A stretch of 64,000 nt of DNA, taken from Pseudarthrobacter polychromogenes. GTDB lineage: Bacteria > Actinomycetota > Actinomycetes > Actinomycetales > Micrococcaceae. Under the pieces are notes generated by a model, which was given only the letters and a program-made list of their open reading frames with translations, ran no database searches and was not told the origin of the DNA. This document shows positions 1 to 8,411 of the stretch, one piece after another. The translations under genes and the position numbers were made by a program. Position 1 is the stretch's first letter. The number at the start of each line of letters is the position of its first letter. The DNA lies in assembly GCF_014644495.1 (NCBI RefSeq), contig NZ_BMKU01000001.1, positions 558,001 to 622,000 of the forward strand. Direction: 5' to 3'.

Positions 1-473
1 TAGCCGGCCTGTTTGGCCAACTCCATGATGGTCGGCACCACAACACCCTTGGCGTCCACGCCGATGGCAGTGTTATACGTTTTCACCCCCGAGGCGAAGG
101 CTGTGGCCGCAGCCGGGGACGCGGTGACCAGCTCCGGCACGAAGCCGGCCTGCCCGGGCTGGCCGGAGTTCTTCTCCACGGAATAGGTGCTGACCGAACC
201 GTGGGACGGGAGGCTTTCCATTACCAGCCTGCCCTCGGCACCGTAGTAGCGCTCCCTGGCCGCCGTGACATGGGAGCGGCCCATCCCGTCGCCCAGCAGG
301 TAGATGACATTCTTCGCCGGCGATTGAAGGGCTGCGGGCGCCGGCCTGGTGGCAGTGAACACCGCGTACGCCACCAGCGAGATCGCCAAGACCGCGCCAA
401 GGACGATCCACACGATCCCGCGTATCTTCCTCGGAGTGCCATCGGACATGAGTGCGGCCGGAACGTATCTCAT
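1..473 (-). CDS. alkaline phosphatase, N-terminal part (runs off the left edge)
   Basis: Phosphomonoesterase of the PhoA family, probably acting outside the membrane to release phosphate from organic esters. Only the first 157 residues are in the window. The start at 473 is preferred over an in-frame ATG at 518 because AAAGGA lies 8 nt upstream. Residues about 15-40 form a single membrane segment (signal anchor). The metal-binding LLGDGMG motif follows, then the nucleophile region TASPAAATAF with Ser119, then GVKTYN. The residue before the nucleophile, Asp in E. coli PhoA (D101-S102), is Ala118 here. The gene is divergent from the multicopper oxidase. Pho regulation is plausible, but I see no clear Pho box. 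Confidence 0.85.
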   Translation of the reverse strand, partial: MRYVPAALMSDGTPRKIRGIVWIVLGAVLAISLVAYAVFTATRPAPAALQSPAKNVIYLLGDGMGRSHVTAARERYYGAEGRLVMESLPSHGSVSTYSVEKNSGQPGQAGFVPELVTASPAAATAFASGVKTYNTAIGVDAKGVVVPTIMELAKQAG

Positions 474-840
474 CAGCGGGTCCTTTCCCAGCCGGGGGCG
501 GAAGTAGAAATCGGCCATGCCTGCGGTGAGAGAAGGCGGGTTCGTTCCGGGCCCGGGATACACACACCGGGTGCGGGACGAAACTGCTGGCGGATGGCTT
601 CTTGGTTTCTCCTTCCAGCAGGCGCATCGTCGGTTACCAAAGAATCCCCCCCCTAGACGAGCTTGTAAGACCACCATAGGAAGCAGTGACGGCGGAAGGA
701 AGGAAACGTTTCCATCCTTCCGATTTCTTCAGCCAATCTTGAGGTGCCGTGAACCGGGCCCAACGGCCCTGTTCCAGACCCGCACCGGACTCGTACGGTC
801 AATCAAGGGGGACTCATCTTTCGAGCGAAAAGAGTCTGCG
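474..840. other. intergenic region between divergent phosphatase and multicopper oxidase genes
   Basis: This 367-base stretch holds no convincing gene. An open frame from 517 runs into the oxidase, but residues encoded before 841 look like translated noncoding DNA and precede a clean Tat signal. The notable content is the palindrome at 694-721. No sigma-70 type promoter can be assigned with confidence. Confidence 0.6.
694..721. promoter_or_regulatory. 28-bp near-perfect palindrome, candidate operator
   Basis: The core GGAAACGTTTCC (702-713) is a perfect 12-bp palindrome. The symmetry continues outwards to 28 bp (arms beginning GGAAGGA and ending CATCCTTCC) with only one mismatched pair. There is no loop, so it is better read as a protein-binding site than a terminator. 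The AAACGTTT centre resembles sites of LacI-family repressors. It lies about 120 bp before the multicopper oxidase start and about 220 bp from the phosphatase start. Confidence 0.5.
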
Positions 841-2628
841 ATGTATCTAACCCGACGCCAGTTGTTGCAGGCCGGTGCAGTCGCCGGCGCCGGCATCCTG
901 GTCCACCCGGATGCCGCCCTGGCTGCCCGCACACTTGCCCGGCAGGCCGGTCCCCTGACGATGTTCTCCGAGCAACTGCCCACGCTGGCCGAACTAGGGG
1001 TCCTCGATATGCGGGCGGGCGGCCAGACCGAACTATCCATGCTCAACGCCGAGCACAACTTCCATAGCCAGCTTGACCCCACGGACACGTTCGCCTACCG
1101 GGCTGCCGGCGCGTCACAAACGTACCTCGGGCCCGTCATCGTCGCCCAACGCGGCACCCCGTTCGCCCTCACTGTGCACAACCAGCTGGGAGAGCACCCG
1201 CTGGCATTCGCCGTCGACAATGAGCTGGTGCCGCCCGGCAGCGACGACGCCAACGCCCCGCGCACCTCGACCCACCTGCATGGCGGCAACACCAGGCCAG
1301 GGTCCGACGGCGGCCCGGAACAGGTCTTTTCCCCCGGCAGCTCCTACACCTACCATTACGACAACAACCAGGATGCCGCCGGGCTCTGGTACCACGACCA
1401 TGCGCTGGGCATCACCCGCCTTAACGTCTACGCCGGGCTGGCCGGCGGCTACCTCATTCGGGACACCCCGGGGCCGTCCGGGACCGGAATAGACACCGGA
1501 GACGGAACCCACCTCCCGCCGCCCCCATACGAGGTGCCCCTGGTCATCCAGGACCGGATGTTCAATCCCGATGGATCCTTCGCCTACCCTCCCAATCCGG
1601 AGCTGACAACCAGCGACGGCACCCCACGGCCCTGGGCGCCGGAGTTTTTCGGGGATGTGGCAACGGTCAACGGAAAATGCTGGCCGAACCTGGACGTGGA
1701 CCGGGGAAAGTACCGGTTCCGCGTGTACAACGGGTCCAACGCAAGGTTCTACAACCTCAAGTTCGTGGCGGGCGGAAACGCGCTCGCGTTCGCCCAGATC
1801 GGCACGGACGGGGGTCTCCTCGACGCCCCGGCAAAGCTCAACAAACTGGTCCTGGGCCCGGGCGAGCGGGCAGACCTTGTGGTGGACTTTGCCGGCCTGT
1901 CCGCCGGATCCAAGGTGGTCCTGGGCAACAATGCCCCCACCCCCTATCCGGACGGCCCGGTCTCGGCGAAGCAAGGCGGGGTTCCCCTCCGCGAAATCAT
2001 GCAGTTCACCGTGCAAAGCCAGAAAGGCTACACGGCGCCGCTGCCGGCGAAGTTGCGGCCCCAGCCCATGACGAGGCTGGCAGGACTGCCCACGGCGGCC
2101 ACCCGCCAGATGACCCTCGTGGAAGTTCTTAATGCCGCGGGCATCCCCATCATGGCCCTGTTGAACAACCGCCCCTTCCACACCACCGACATCACCGCCG
2201 TGCAGGGCGACACCCTTGAGGAGTGGGAGCTGATCAACACAACAGTGGACGCGCACCCCATCCACCTCCATTTCACCCAGTTCCAGGTCCTCGACCGCCA
2301 GCGTTTCGACGTCGGCAAATACCTTGCCGCAACCGGATACGTGGATCCTGCCACCGGGCTGGTGACGCCGGGCCAGGGCAGCAGCGTGCCGGTCACGCCG
2401 TTCCTGATGGGCCGCCCCAAGGCGGCACCGGCCAACGAGCGGGGCTGGAAGGACACCGTCGTGTCGATGCCGGGAGAAGTGACACGGATCAGTGTTCCAT
2501 TTGGGGCGGGTGCAGCGGGTGGAGCACCCTTGGCCATCGGCTCCTCGTTCACTGGCGAGTACGTCTGGCACTGCCACATCCTCGAACACGAGGACAACGA
2601 CATGATGCAGCGCTACGTCATCGAATGA
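841..2628 (+). CDS. Tat-exported multicopper oxidase (CotA/laccase-like)
   Basis: Predicted 595-residue copper enzyme that oxidises phenolic or metal substrates while reducing oxygen to water, acting outside the membrane. The N-terminus has a twin-arginine signal (TRRQLLQ, residues 4-10) and an alanine-rich cleavage region near 25-30. All copper ligand motifs are present: HLHG (145-148), HDH (185-187), HPIHLH (472-477) and HCHILEHED (577-585), with a Met axial ligand at 588. The DNDMM ending resembles the CotA/bilirubin oxidase group. The start at 841 was chosen for the Tat signal; the ribosome site (AAAAGAG) is weak. Substrate cannot be read from sequence. The upstream palindrome may control it. 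Confidence 0.9.
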   Translation: MYLTRRQLLQAGAVAGAGILVHPDAALAARTLARQAGPLTMFSEQLPTLAELGVLDMRAGGQTELSMLNAEHNFHSQLDPTDTFAYRAAGASQTYLGPVIVAQRGTPFALTVHNQLGEHPLAFAVDNELVPPGSDDANAPRTSTHLHGGNTRPGSDGGPEQVFSPGSSYTYHYDNNQDAAGLWYHDHALGITRLNVYAGLAGGYLIRDTPGPSGTGIDTGDGTHLPPPPYEVPLVIQDRMFNPDGSFAYPPNPELTTSDGTPRPWAPEFFGDVATVNGKCWPNLDVDRGKYRFRVYNGSNARFYNLKFVAGGNALAFAQIGTDGGLLDAPAKLNKLVLGPGERADLVVDFAGLSAGSKVVLGNNAPTPYPDGPVSAKQGGVPLREIMQFTVQSQKGYTAPLPAKLRPQPMTRLAGLPTAATRQMTLVEVLNAAGIPIMALLNNRPFHTTDITAVQGDTLEEWELINTTVDAHPIHLHFTQFQVLDRQRFDVGKYLAATGYVDPATGLVTPGQGSSVPVTPFLMGRPKAAPANERGWKDTVVSMPGEVTRISVPFGAGAAGGAPLAIGSSFTGEYVWHCHILEHEDNDMMQRYVIE

Positions 2629-2809
2629 CGGTTGTCCCTCCAAGGCACCACCTTCACCACAACGCGGAAGGGAAAACGCACCACCTTTGTGTCCAGCATG
2701 TAGCTGCAGGCAACCCGATTAGTAGACCCCCTACAAAATGCCCGCAGTTCCGCACCAGTAACGTCGGCAGTACATTAGATTCCGCTTGTACAACCCCGAC
2801 AGGACTGCC

Positions 2810-3454
2810 ATGAGCAACACCGACACCGCCTTCAAGAATCCCGCCAGCACCGTGCGCCGCCGCTGGAACGCCACCGACCTTGGCCTGATCGCCGTCTTCG
2901 CCGCCCTGGTTGCCGGCGCAGCCCTGGTCCCCGGCCTGGCCGTGAACGGATTCGGCGTCCCCATCACTTTCCAGACGCTGGCCGTGATGCTGACCGGCCT
3001 GGTTCTTGGACCGGGACGGGCCTTCGCCGCCGTGGGACTCTACACCCTGCTGGGGCTCGCCGGCCTGCCCATCTTCAGCCAGGGCCGCAGCGGCCTGGGG
3101 ATCCTCGCCGGCCCTTCAGCCGGCTACATCATCGCCTTCCCGATCGCTGCCTGCGTTGTGGGCTGGCTGGCCACCATCGTGATCCGGCGGACCACCAAGG
3201 CCAGGGCGCTGTGGTTCTTCGTCTCTGCCGCCGTCACCAGCGCCGTTGTGGTGCATTCCCTCGGCATCGCCGGGATCGCGCTGAACACCAAGGCCACACT
3301 CGGGCAGGCTTTCCTGAGCGACCTGGTGTTCTACCCGGGTGACATGGTGAAGAACATCCTGGCCGCCGTCATCGCCGTCGCACTCCACCGCGCCTTCCCG
3401 GACATCCTGGTGCGCCGCGTCCGGCGCAGTGCCGCCCGGCCTGCAACGGCATAA
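2810..3454 (+). CDS. bioY: BioY, biotin-specific S component of an ECF transporter
   Basis: Integral membrane protein of 214 residues that binds biotin and passes it to an energising module. It shows about six hydrophobic segments and typical BioY stretches: GVPITFQTLAV near residue 60, the LYTLLGLAGLPIFS segment, and GPSAGYI. The start at 2810 has AGGA five bases upstream and avoids a short extension from 2786. It is followed by the ATPase after 10 bases and by the T component, so the locus encodes a complete BioMNY importer. I found no convincing BirA, BioQ or BioR operator in the 181-base upstream gap, only a short TTGTACAA palindrome at 2787-2794. Confidence 0.9.
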   Translation: MSNTDTAFKNPASTVRRRWNATDLGLIAVFAALVAGAALVPGLAVNGFGVPITFQTLAVMLTGLVLGPGRAFAAVGLYTLLGLAGLPIFSQGRSGLGILAGPSAGYIIAFPIAACVVGWLATIVIRRTTKARALWFFVSAAVTSAVVVHSLGIAGIALNTKATLGQAFLSDLVFYPGDMVKNILAAVIAVALHRAFPDILVRRVRRSAARPATA

Positions 3455-3464
3455 GGGACCCGCC

Positions 3465-4190
3465 ATGCCCGCCGTGACCTTTGATGGCGTGACGGTCGCC
3501 GTCGAAACCGACAGCGCACCGGAACTGAAAGTACTCCTCGACGCCATAACACTGGAGCTCACCGAACAGCGGATCGGCGTCATCGGAGCCAACGGCTCCG
3601 GTAAGTCCACCGTGCTCCGCCTGGTCAACGGCCTGGTCCAGCCGACGGCGGGAATGGTCACGGTGGACGGCGCGGATACGGTCCGCGACGTCCGGACAGT
3701 GCGCCGGAACGTGGGTTTTGTCTTCACCGATCCGCTGTCCCAACTGGTGATGCCCACCGGCCGGGAGGACGTGGAGCTGTCCCTGCGGCGCTCCGTCCGC
3801 AACGGTAAGGAGAGGCGGCAAGCGGCCGAAGCGGCACTGGACCGGCTGGGCCTGCTGGAACTGGCGGACCAGAGCATCTACGAGCTGTCCGGCGGGGAAC
3901 GGCAGCTCATGGCCCTGGCCGCAGTGCTCGCGGTGAACCCGTCGGTGCTGGTCCTCGATGAGCCGTCCACCCTCCTGGACCTCCGTAACCGTGAACTCCT
4001 GCGCAGGACCCTGGCAGGGCTGGACCAGCAGATCATCATGTCCACCCATGACCTTGAGCTGGCATTGGAGATGGACAGGGTGCTGGTCATCGAAAAGGGC
4101 GAGGTGGTGTTCGACGGCGGTGCGGCGCCGGCCGTCGACCACTACCGGACGTTGTGCCGCGACGGCCTGCCGGCGGGAAAACCGCGATGA
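3465..4190 (+). CDS. bioM: ECF transporter ATPase (BioM/CbiO type)
   Basis: The 241-residue ATP-binding subunit that powers biotin uptake with BioN and BioY. Walker A is GANGSGKST (about residues 37-45), the Q-loop region reads FTDPLSQL, the signature is ELSGGERQL, Walker B is LVLDEPS, and the H-loop is STHD. The ATG at 3465 follows AGGGA and gives a normal CbiO-type N-terminus; an upstream GTG at 3429 overlaps bioY and is less likely. The stop overlaps the start of the T component by 4 bases (ATGA), indicating translational coupling. Confidence 0.88.
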   Translation: MPAVTFDGVTVAVETDSAPELKVLLDAITLELTEQRIGVIGANGSGKSTVLRLVNGLVQPTAGMVTVDGADTVRDVRTVRRNVGFVFTDPLSQLVMPTGREDVELSLRRSVRNGKERRQAAEAALDRLGLLELADQSIYELSGGERQLMALAAVLAVNPSVLVLDEPSTLLDLRNRELLRRTLAGLDQQIIMSTHDLELALEMDRVLVIEKGEVVFDGGAAPAVDHYRTLCRDGLPAGKPR

Positions 4191-4810
4191 GGGGCCACGG
4201 CTTCCTGCTGGCCAATTACGTGCCGGGACAGTCCTTCATCCACCGGGCACCCCTGTGGCTGAAGTTCCTCCTGGTCTTCGGCTGCGGCCTGGCCTCGTTC
4301 ATTGTGGTGGACTGGCGGGTGTCGCTGGCAGTCCTGGCCGGGCTCTGCTGCTTGTTCCTCCTGACCGGAGCGGGCCTGAAAAAGCTCTGGGCCGCCATCC
4401 GGCCGCTCGCCGCCGTGCTGGCAGTCATCGGGGTGTTCCAGTGGTGGATGCTGGGAGCCCCGACGGCGGCGCGGATTATCCTGAACATCCTGGTCTGCGT
4501 GGTGGCTGCATCCCTGCTCACTGCCACCACTCCCGTGCAACGGCTCCTTGACGGAGTGGTCAGGGCAGCGGGCCCTTTCAAGCGCTTCGGCGCCGACCCC
4601 GAGCGGTTCGCCCTGACGATCGCCATCATGCTGCGGAGCATCCCCTACATCGCCGGCACCTTCGCCGATGTCCGGGACTCCGCCCGGGCACGGGGGCTGG
4701 AGCGCAATCCGCGGGCCCTGATCCTCCCTGTTTTCATCACCTCGGTGGCGTTTGCGCGCCAGACAGGTGAGGCGCTCGCCGCCCGCGGCCTCGGGGAAGC
4801 GGAAGACTGA
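4187..4810 (+). CDS. bioN: ECF transporter T component (BioN/CbiQ type)
   Basis: A 207-residue membrane protein that couples ATP hydrolysis to BioY. It has about five hydrophobic segments and the characteristic cytoplasmic coupling helix with Ala-Arg-Gly: DSARARGLE near residue 165. A second similar short motif (EALAARGLGEAED) ends the protein. The start overlaps the ATPase stop. The next gene is convergent, only 19 bases away, with no obvious terminator hairpin between them. Confidence 0.85.
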   Translation: MRGHGFLLANYVPGQSFIHRAPLWLKFLLVFGCGLASFIVVDWRVSLAVLAGLCCLFLLTGAGLKKLWAAIRPLAAVLAVIGVFQWWMLGAPTAARIILNILVCVVAASLLTATTPVQRLLDGVVRAAGPFKRFGADPERFALTIAIMLRSIPYIAGTFADVRDSARARGLERNPRALILPVFITSVAFARQTGEALAARGLGEAED

Positions 4811-4829
4811 CGCCCCGGGGCACCGCGCC

Positions 4830-5993
4830 TTAGAGTCGCTGGTATTCCAGCAGCGCAGCGGTGCCCATGCCGCCGGCGCTGCTGATCATCGCCAGCGCCA
4901 GGCTTCCCGGTGTTTCGGACCGGCGTGCCTGGGCGAGCAGGCGGGTCACCAGGACGGCACCGGACGCGCCGTAGGCGTGGCCCAGGGCCAGCGCGCCGCC
5001 GTCGAGGTTGGCCCGCTCAGCATCAATTCCCACCTGGTCCAGGCAGGCAAGCGTCTGCGACGCGAAGGCCTCGTTGAACTCCACCAGGTCCACCTGGTCC
5101 GCTGACACCCCCGCGGCTGACAGAACGTCCCGTGCTGCGGCTGCGGCGCCGACGCCCAGCAGTTCAGGATCCACTCCAGCCGTCCCGCTACTCAGCACCA
5201 GCAACCCGTCCACGGCGCCCAGGTTCCGTGCCCGTTGCAGGGACGTGATAACGACGGCGGATGCGGCGTCGGCGTCGAAGCAGGAGTTCCCTGCGGTGAC
5301 AGTTCCCCCGTCAACGAAGGCGGCGGGGAACCGGGCCAGGACGGCGGCGTTGAGCCCCCGCCTGGGGCCATCGTCCGCGGCAGTCCCTGCCTCTGTATCC
5401 AACGTGACCAGTTCACCGTCGAACACCCCTGCGTCCCTGGCGGCAAGCGCCAGGCGGTGGCTGCGCAGGGCAAACGCGTCCTGGCGTTCCCGGCTGACGC
5501 CGAACTCCCGCGCCACGTTTTCGGCAGCCACGCCCATGTCCGGATCGCCGAAGCCGGCCGGCACAAACTGTGCCCGCGCGTAGAAGTCCGGCCCGCCGTC
5601 GTCGTTCCTGTAGGCGCGCAGCGGCGCTGTACTGGTGCTCTCCACTCCCCCGGCGAGGTACAGCGGGTTTCCGCCCGCAGCCACCAGCCGCGATGCCAGG
5701 ACCACCGCGTCGAGTCCGGAGCCGCACTGGCGGTCCACGGTAATCCCCGGAACGCTGACGGGCAGCCCCGCCTCCAGCAGGGCGAGGCGTGCAACGTTTC
5801 CCCCGCCCCCCACGGCGTTGCCGATCACAACGTCGGTGACTCTGCCGGGCTCCACCCCCGTTCCCGCCAGGAGCTCCCGGAGCACGGGCGCGAGCAGTTC
5901 GTGGGCACGCAGGCTCCGGAGCGCACCGTTGGTGCGGCACACCGGGGTGCGGCGGGCGGCAATGATGACAGGCTGCCGGTCCGGCGGGAGCAT
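4830..5993 (-). CDS. thiolase-family acyl-CoA acyltransferase with altered second active-site cysteine
   Basis: A 387-residue thiolase-fold enzyme that would form or cleave acyl-CoA carbon-carbon bonds. The nucleophile is present (DRQCGSGLD, Cys90), as are EFNEAFA and the catalytic His in ALGHAYGASGA (His339). The C-terminal motif, normally CxGGGxG, reads SSAGGMG here, so the acid/base cysteine (Cys378 in the Zoogloea enzyme) is Ser371. It follows the acyl-CoA ligase after one base, so the two are co-transcribed. It could be a degradative or synthetic thiolase with altered chemistry, or a condensing enzyme acting on an unusual substrate. Family assignment is firm; the reaction is not. Confidence 0.8.
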   Translation of the reverse strand: MLPPDRQPVIIAARRTPVCRTNGALRSLRAHELLAPVLRELLAGTGVEPGRVTDVVIGNAVGGGGNVARLALLEAGLPVSVPGITVDRQCGSGLDAVVLASRLVAAGGNPLYLAGGVESTSTAPLRAYRNDDGGPDFYARAQFVPAGFGDPDMGVAAENVAREFGVSRERQDAFALRSHRLALAARDAGVFDGELVTLDTEAGTAADDGPRRGLNAAVLARFPAAFVDGGTVTAGNSCFDADAASAVVITSLQRARNLGAVDGLLVLSSGTAGVDPELLGVGAAAAARDVLSAAGVSADQVDLVEFNEAFASQTLACLDQVGIDAERANLDGGALALGHAYGASGAVLVTRLLAQARRSETPGSLALAMISSAGGMGTAALLEYQRL

Positions 5994-5994
5994 C

Positions 5995-7401
5995 TCAGCT
6001 GTCAAGGCTGCGCACCCTGCGGTCCCGGGAAGCGATCCAGTCCAGCAGGAGGTTGCGGCTGACCTTGCCCCGGTCCGTGGTGGGGAGTTCGGACAGAAGG
6101 TAGTACTGGAGCGGGCGCTTGTCCCGGGCAAGGAGGTCCTCAAGCCCGGCCCGGAGCTGGGTGGCCGTGATGCCGCCATGGGAGGGGACAACACCGGCCA
6201 CGACCCGTTCCCCGCGCAGGTCGTCCGGCATTCCGGCCGCGACGGCGGCGGACACACCCGGCACCGCTGACAGCGCCAGTTCCACCTCATGCGGGTAGAC
6301 GTTCCTGCCTGAGGTGAGGATCATGTCCGCGCGGCGGCCCAGGATGTGCAGTTCCCCTTCGGCCAGGTATCCCTGGTCGCCCACCGTGAACCAGCCGTCA
6401 AAGGACTTCAGGGCCTCCCCGTCATCACCCCAGAGGTAGCCGTTGCTGACCATGGCGCTGCGGACGCAGATGTTTCCGGCCTTCCCATCGGGCAGCGGCT
6501 GCCCCGAGTCATCGAGGATCCGCACGTCCACACCCGGAAAGGCCCGGCCGATCCCCGTTCCACCCAGTACGGCGAGCTGGCTGGCGGCCAGCCCCGCCCC
6601 TGAGACGAAACTCAGCTCGGAAGCGCCGTAGTACTCGAAGATGGTGGCATTCGGGGCCCAGCGGCGGGCAGCCTCAAGGGTCCTTGAGTCCAGCTTCGAG
6701 CCGGCACAAATGATGCTCCGGACGCCGGAGGCATCCACGCATCCGGTCAGGCCGCGCTCGCTGAGCATCCGCAGCATGGTGGGTACCAGCACCAGCCGGG
6801 TGACGCGGTCGTGGGTGATGGCGGCATGGACGTCGCCTACGTCAAAGCTTTCAAGGGTCTGGAATTCCGAACCAGCGTAGAGGCATTCGGCCAGCGCGTA
6901 CAGGTTGAGGCTGGCGGCAAGGGGGCCCGGCGCCAGGGTCACATCGTCCGCACGGAGCCCGAAGAATTCGATGGAGGCCTCAAAGGATTCCTGCCAGGAC
7001 CGCCGGGACCGCGTGAAAGCTTTTGGAATCGACGTGGTACCGGACGTGAGCCCGATGAGGAAGGTGGACCCGGGATCGCCGTCCGTGAGCTCGTCATCCG
7101 GGGATACTGCCGCGGGCTGGGCGCAGGCGTCCACGCGCCGCTTCAGGTCCTCCTGCAGCGGGCCCGGCCAGGCAGGATCGAGGACGGCGCATTGGCGGCC
7201 CGCGGCCACGGCCGCGGCAAATTTTGCCGCGAAGTCAACCGAGTTGGCCTCGCACAGGGAGGTCACGGATTTGGTGTGGGGCACCAGTGCCGCAGCGGAG
7301 TCCCGGAGCTCCGCCCAGGAGAGGCGGCGCCCGGCAATTACGACGGCGGTGTCGTGGGGCCGTTCCTCGGCCCAGCGCTGGATTCTGTTCAGGAAAGGCA
7401 T
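5995..7401 (-). CDS. AMP-forming acyl-CoA ligase
   Basis: A 468-residue member of the ANL superfamily that activates a carboxylic acid with ATP and transfers it to CoA. It is shorter than most fatty acyl-CoA synthetases (500-560 residues). Motifs: phosphate loop LTSGTTSIPKAF (near 140), YYGASE, the hinge GRRADMILTSGRNVYP, and the C-terminal catalytic lysine in TDRGKVSRN. The ATG at 7401 is preferred to a GTG at 7425. The thiolase starts one base after its stop, suggesting the ligase supplies the thiolase's acyl-CoA. The substrate is unknown. The gene is divergent from the metallopeptidase. Confidence 0.8.
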   Translation of the reverse strand: MPFLNRIQRWAEERPHDTAVVIAGRRLSWAELRDSAAALVPHTKSVTSLCEANSVDFAAKFAAAVAAGRQCAVLDPAWPGPLQEDLKRRVDACAQPAAVSPDDELTDGDPGSTFLIGLTSGTTSIPKAFTRSRRSWQESFEASIEFFGLRADDVTLAPGPLAASLNLYALAECLYAGSEFQTLESFDVGDVHAAITHDRVTRLVLVPTMLRMLSERGLTGCVDASGVRSIICAGSKLDSRTLEAARRWAPNATIFEYYGASELSFVSGAGLAASQLAVLGGTGIGRAFPGVDVRILDDSGQPLPDGKAGNICVRSAMVSNGYLWGDDGEALKSFDGWFTVGDQGYLAEGELHILGRRADMILTSGRNVYPHEVELALSAVPGVSAAVAAGMPDDLRGERVVAGVVPSHGGITATQLRAGLEDLLARDKRPLQYYLLSELPTTDRGKVSRNLLLDWIASRDRRVRSLDS

Positions 7402-7448
7402 CGGATCAACTTTACCGGCCGGCACCGGTTGAGCTTCTGGTCCGCGGG

Positions 7449-7454
7449 TATTGT
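7449..7454 (+). promoter_or_regulatory. -10 box for a leaderless transcript of the metallopeptidase gene
   Basis: TATTGT ends exactly 6 bases before the ATG at 7461, which would put transcription start on or next to the start codon. There is no ribosome-binding sequence. No good -35 hexamer is visible. Confidence 0.5.
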
Positions 7455-7460
7455 GACTTT

Positions 7461-8339
7461 ATGAGTTTCAACGACAATGTGCAGCTGGATCCCTCCCAGG
7501 TCCAGGACCGGCGAGGCATGGGCCGCGGAGTAAAAGTGGGCGGCGGGATCGGCGGTGGCCTCATCCTGCTCATCGCGGCACTCCTGGGTGTCAATCCACA
7601 GTTGCTGGAAGGCCTGGCCGGAGCGGGTCAGGAGCCGCAGAGCCAGGGCACGGCGCCGGCCTGCCTGACCGGGGCAGATGCGGACGCCCGGGTGGACTGC
7701 CGCATCACCGGTACCGTCAACAGCCTGAACGCCTTCTGGCCTGCCTACCTGCAGCAGTACAACGTCCAGTACCCGCAGCCGGAGACGGTCATCTTTGAGC
7801 AGGGCGTCAGCACCGGCTGCGGTACGGCCTCCAGTGCTGTTGGCCCCTTCTACTGCCCCGCAGACACCACCGCGTACTTCGACCCCGGATTCTTCCAGGA
7901 GCTGGTGGACCGGTTCGGCTCCTCGGGTGGACCCCTGGCGCAGGAGTATGTGGTGGCCCACGAGTTCGGGCACCACATCCAGAACGTACTGGGCAACCTC
8001 GACCAGGCCCAGCAGGATCCCCAGGGACCTGAATCCGGCGCCGTGCGCGTGGAACTGCAGGCCGACTGCTACGCGGGCCTCTGGGCCAAGCATGCATCGA
8101 CCCAGCCCGGGCCCGACGGCCAGCCGTTCCTGGAACCCCTCACCCAGCAGGACCTGAACGACGCCCTGTCCGCCGCCTCCGCTGTTGGTGACGACCGGAT
8201 CCAGGAAGCGGCCACCGGGCGGGTCTCCCCCGAAGCGTGGACCCACGGCTCCAGCGAACAGCGCCAGCGCTGGTTCTACACGGGCTACGAAACCGGCGAC
8301 ATCAACCAGTGCGACACGTTCTCGGCACCGACGTTGTAA
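7461..8339 (+). CDS. putative neutral zinc metallopeptidase (YpfJ family)
   Basis: A 292-residue predicted membrane-anchored metalloprotease. A glycine-rich region and one hydrophobic segment (about residues 29-48) are followed by an extracytoplasmic domain with the zinc motif HEFGH (167-171) and a downstream helix rich in acidic residues (ELQADCYAGLWA) typical of this family. Four or more cysteines lie in the outer domain and could form disulfides. The physiological substrate of YpfJ proteins is not established. No Shine-Dalgarno sequence precedes the ATG; a -10 box lies 6 bases upstream. Confidence 0.8.
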   Translation: MSFNDNVQLDPSQVQDRRGMGRGVKVGGGIGGGLILLIAALLGVNPQLLEGLAGAGQEPQSQGTAPACLTGADADARVDCRITGTVNSLNAFWPAYLQQYNVQYPQPETVIFEQGVSTGCGTASSAVGPFYCPADTTAYFDPGFFQELVDRFGSSGGPLAQEYVVAHEFGHHIQNVLGNLDQAQQDPQGPESGAVRVELQADCYAGLWAKHASTQPGPDGQPFLEPLTQQDLNDALSAASAVGDDRIQEAATGRVSPEAWTHGSSEQRQRWFYTGYETGDINQCDTFSAPTL

Positions 8340-8362
8340 TCCGCCAAAGCCTCCCGCATTAA

Positions 8363-8404
8363 ACGACGACGGGCACCTTTCCTGCGAAAGGTGCCCGTCG
8401 TCGT
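8363..8404. terminator. bidirectional terminator between metallopeptidase and sufT
   Basis: Perfect 18-bp stem (ACGACGACGGGCACCTTT and its complement) with a 6-base loop between two convergent genes. It can serve both strands, though the T tracts are short. Confidence 0.85.
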
Positions 8405-8411
8405 GGTACTG

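Noticed and set aside
517..840. N-terminal extension of the multicopper oxidase frame
   Set aside because: It would place 108 residues before a clean Tat signal and covers the palindrome; the start at 841 fits the family.
1114..2643. 509-residue open frame antisense to the multicopper oxidase
   Set aside because: The plus strand has all copper ligands; the antisense product is Gly/His/Val-rich without domains.
2787..2794. TTGTACAA upstream of bioY as a biotin-repressor site
   Set aside because: Too short and unlike the BirA, BioQ or BioR sites I know; could be chance.
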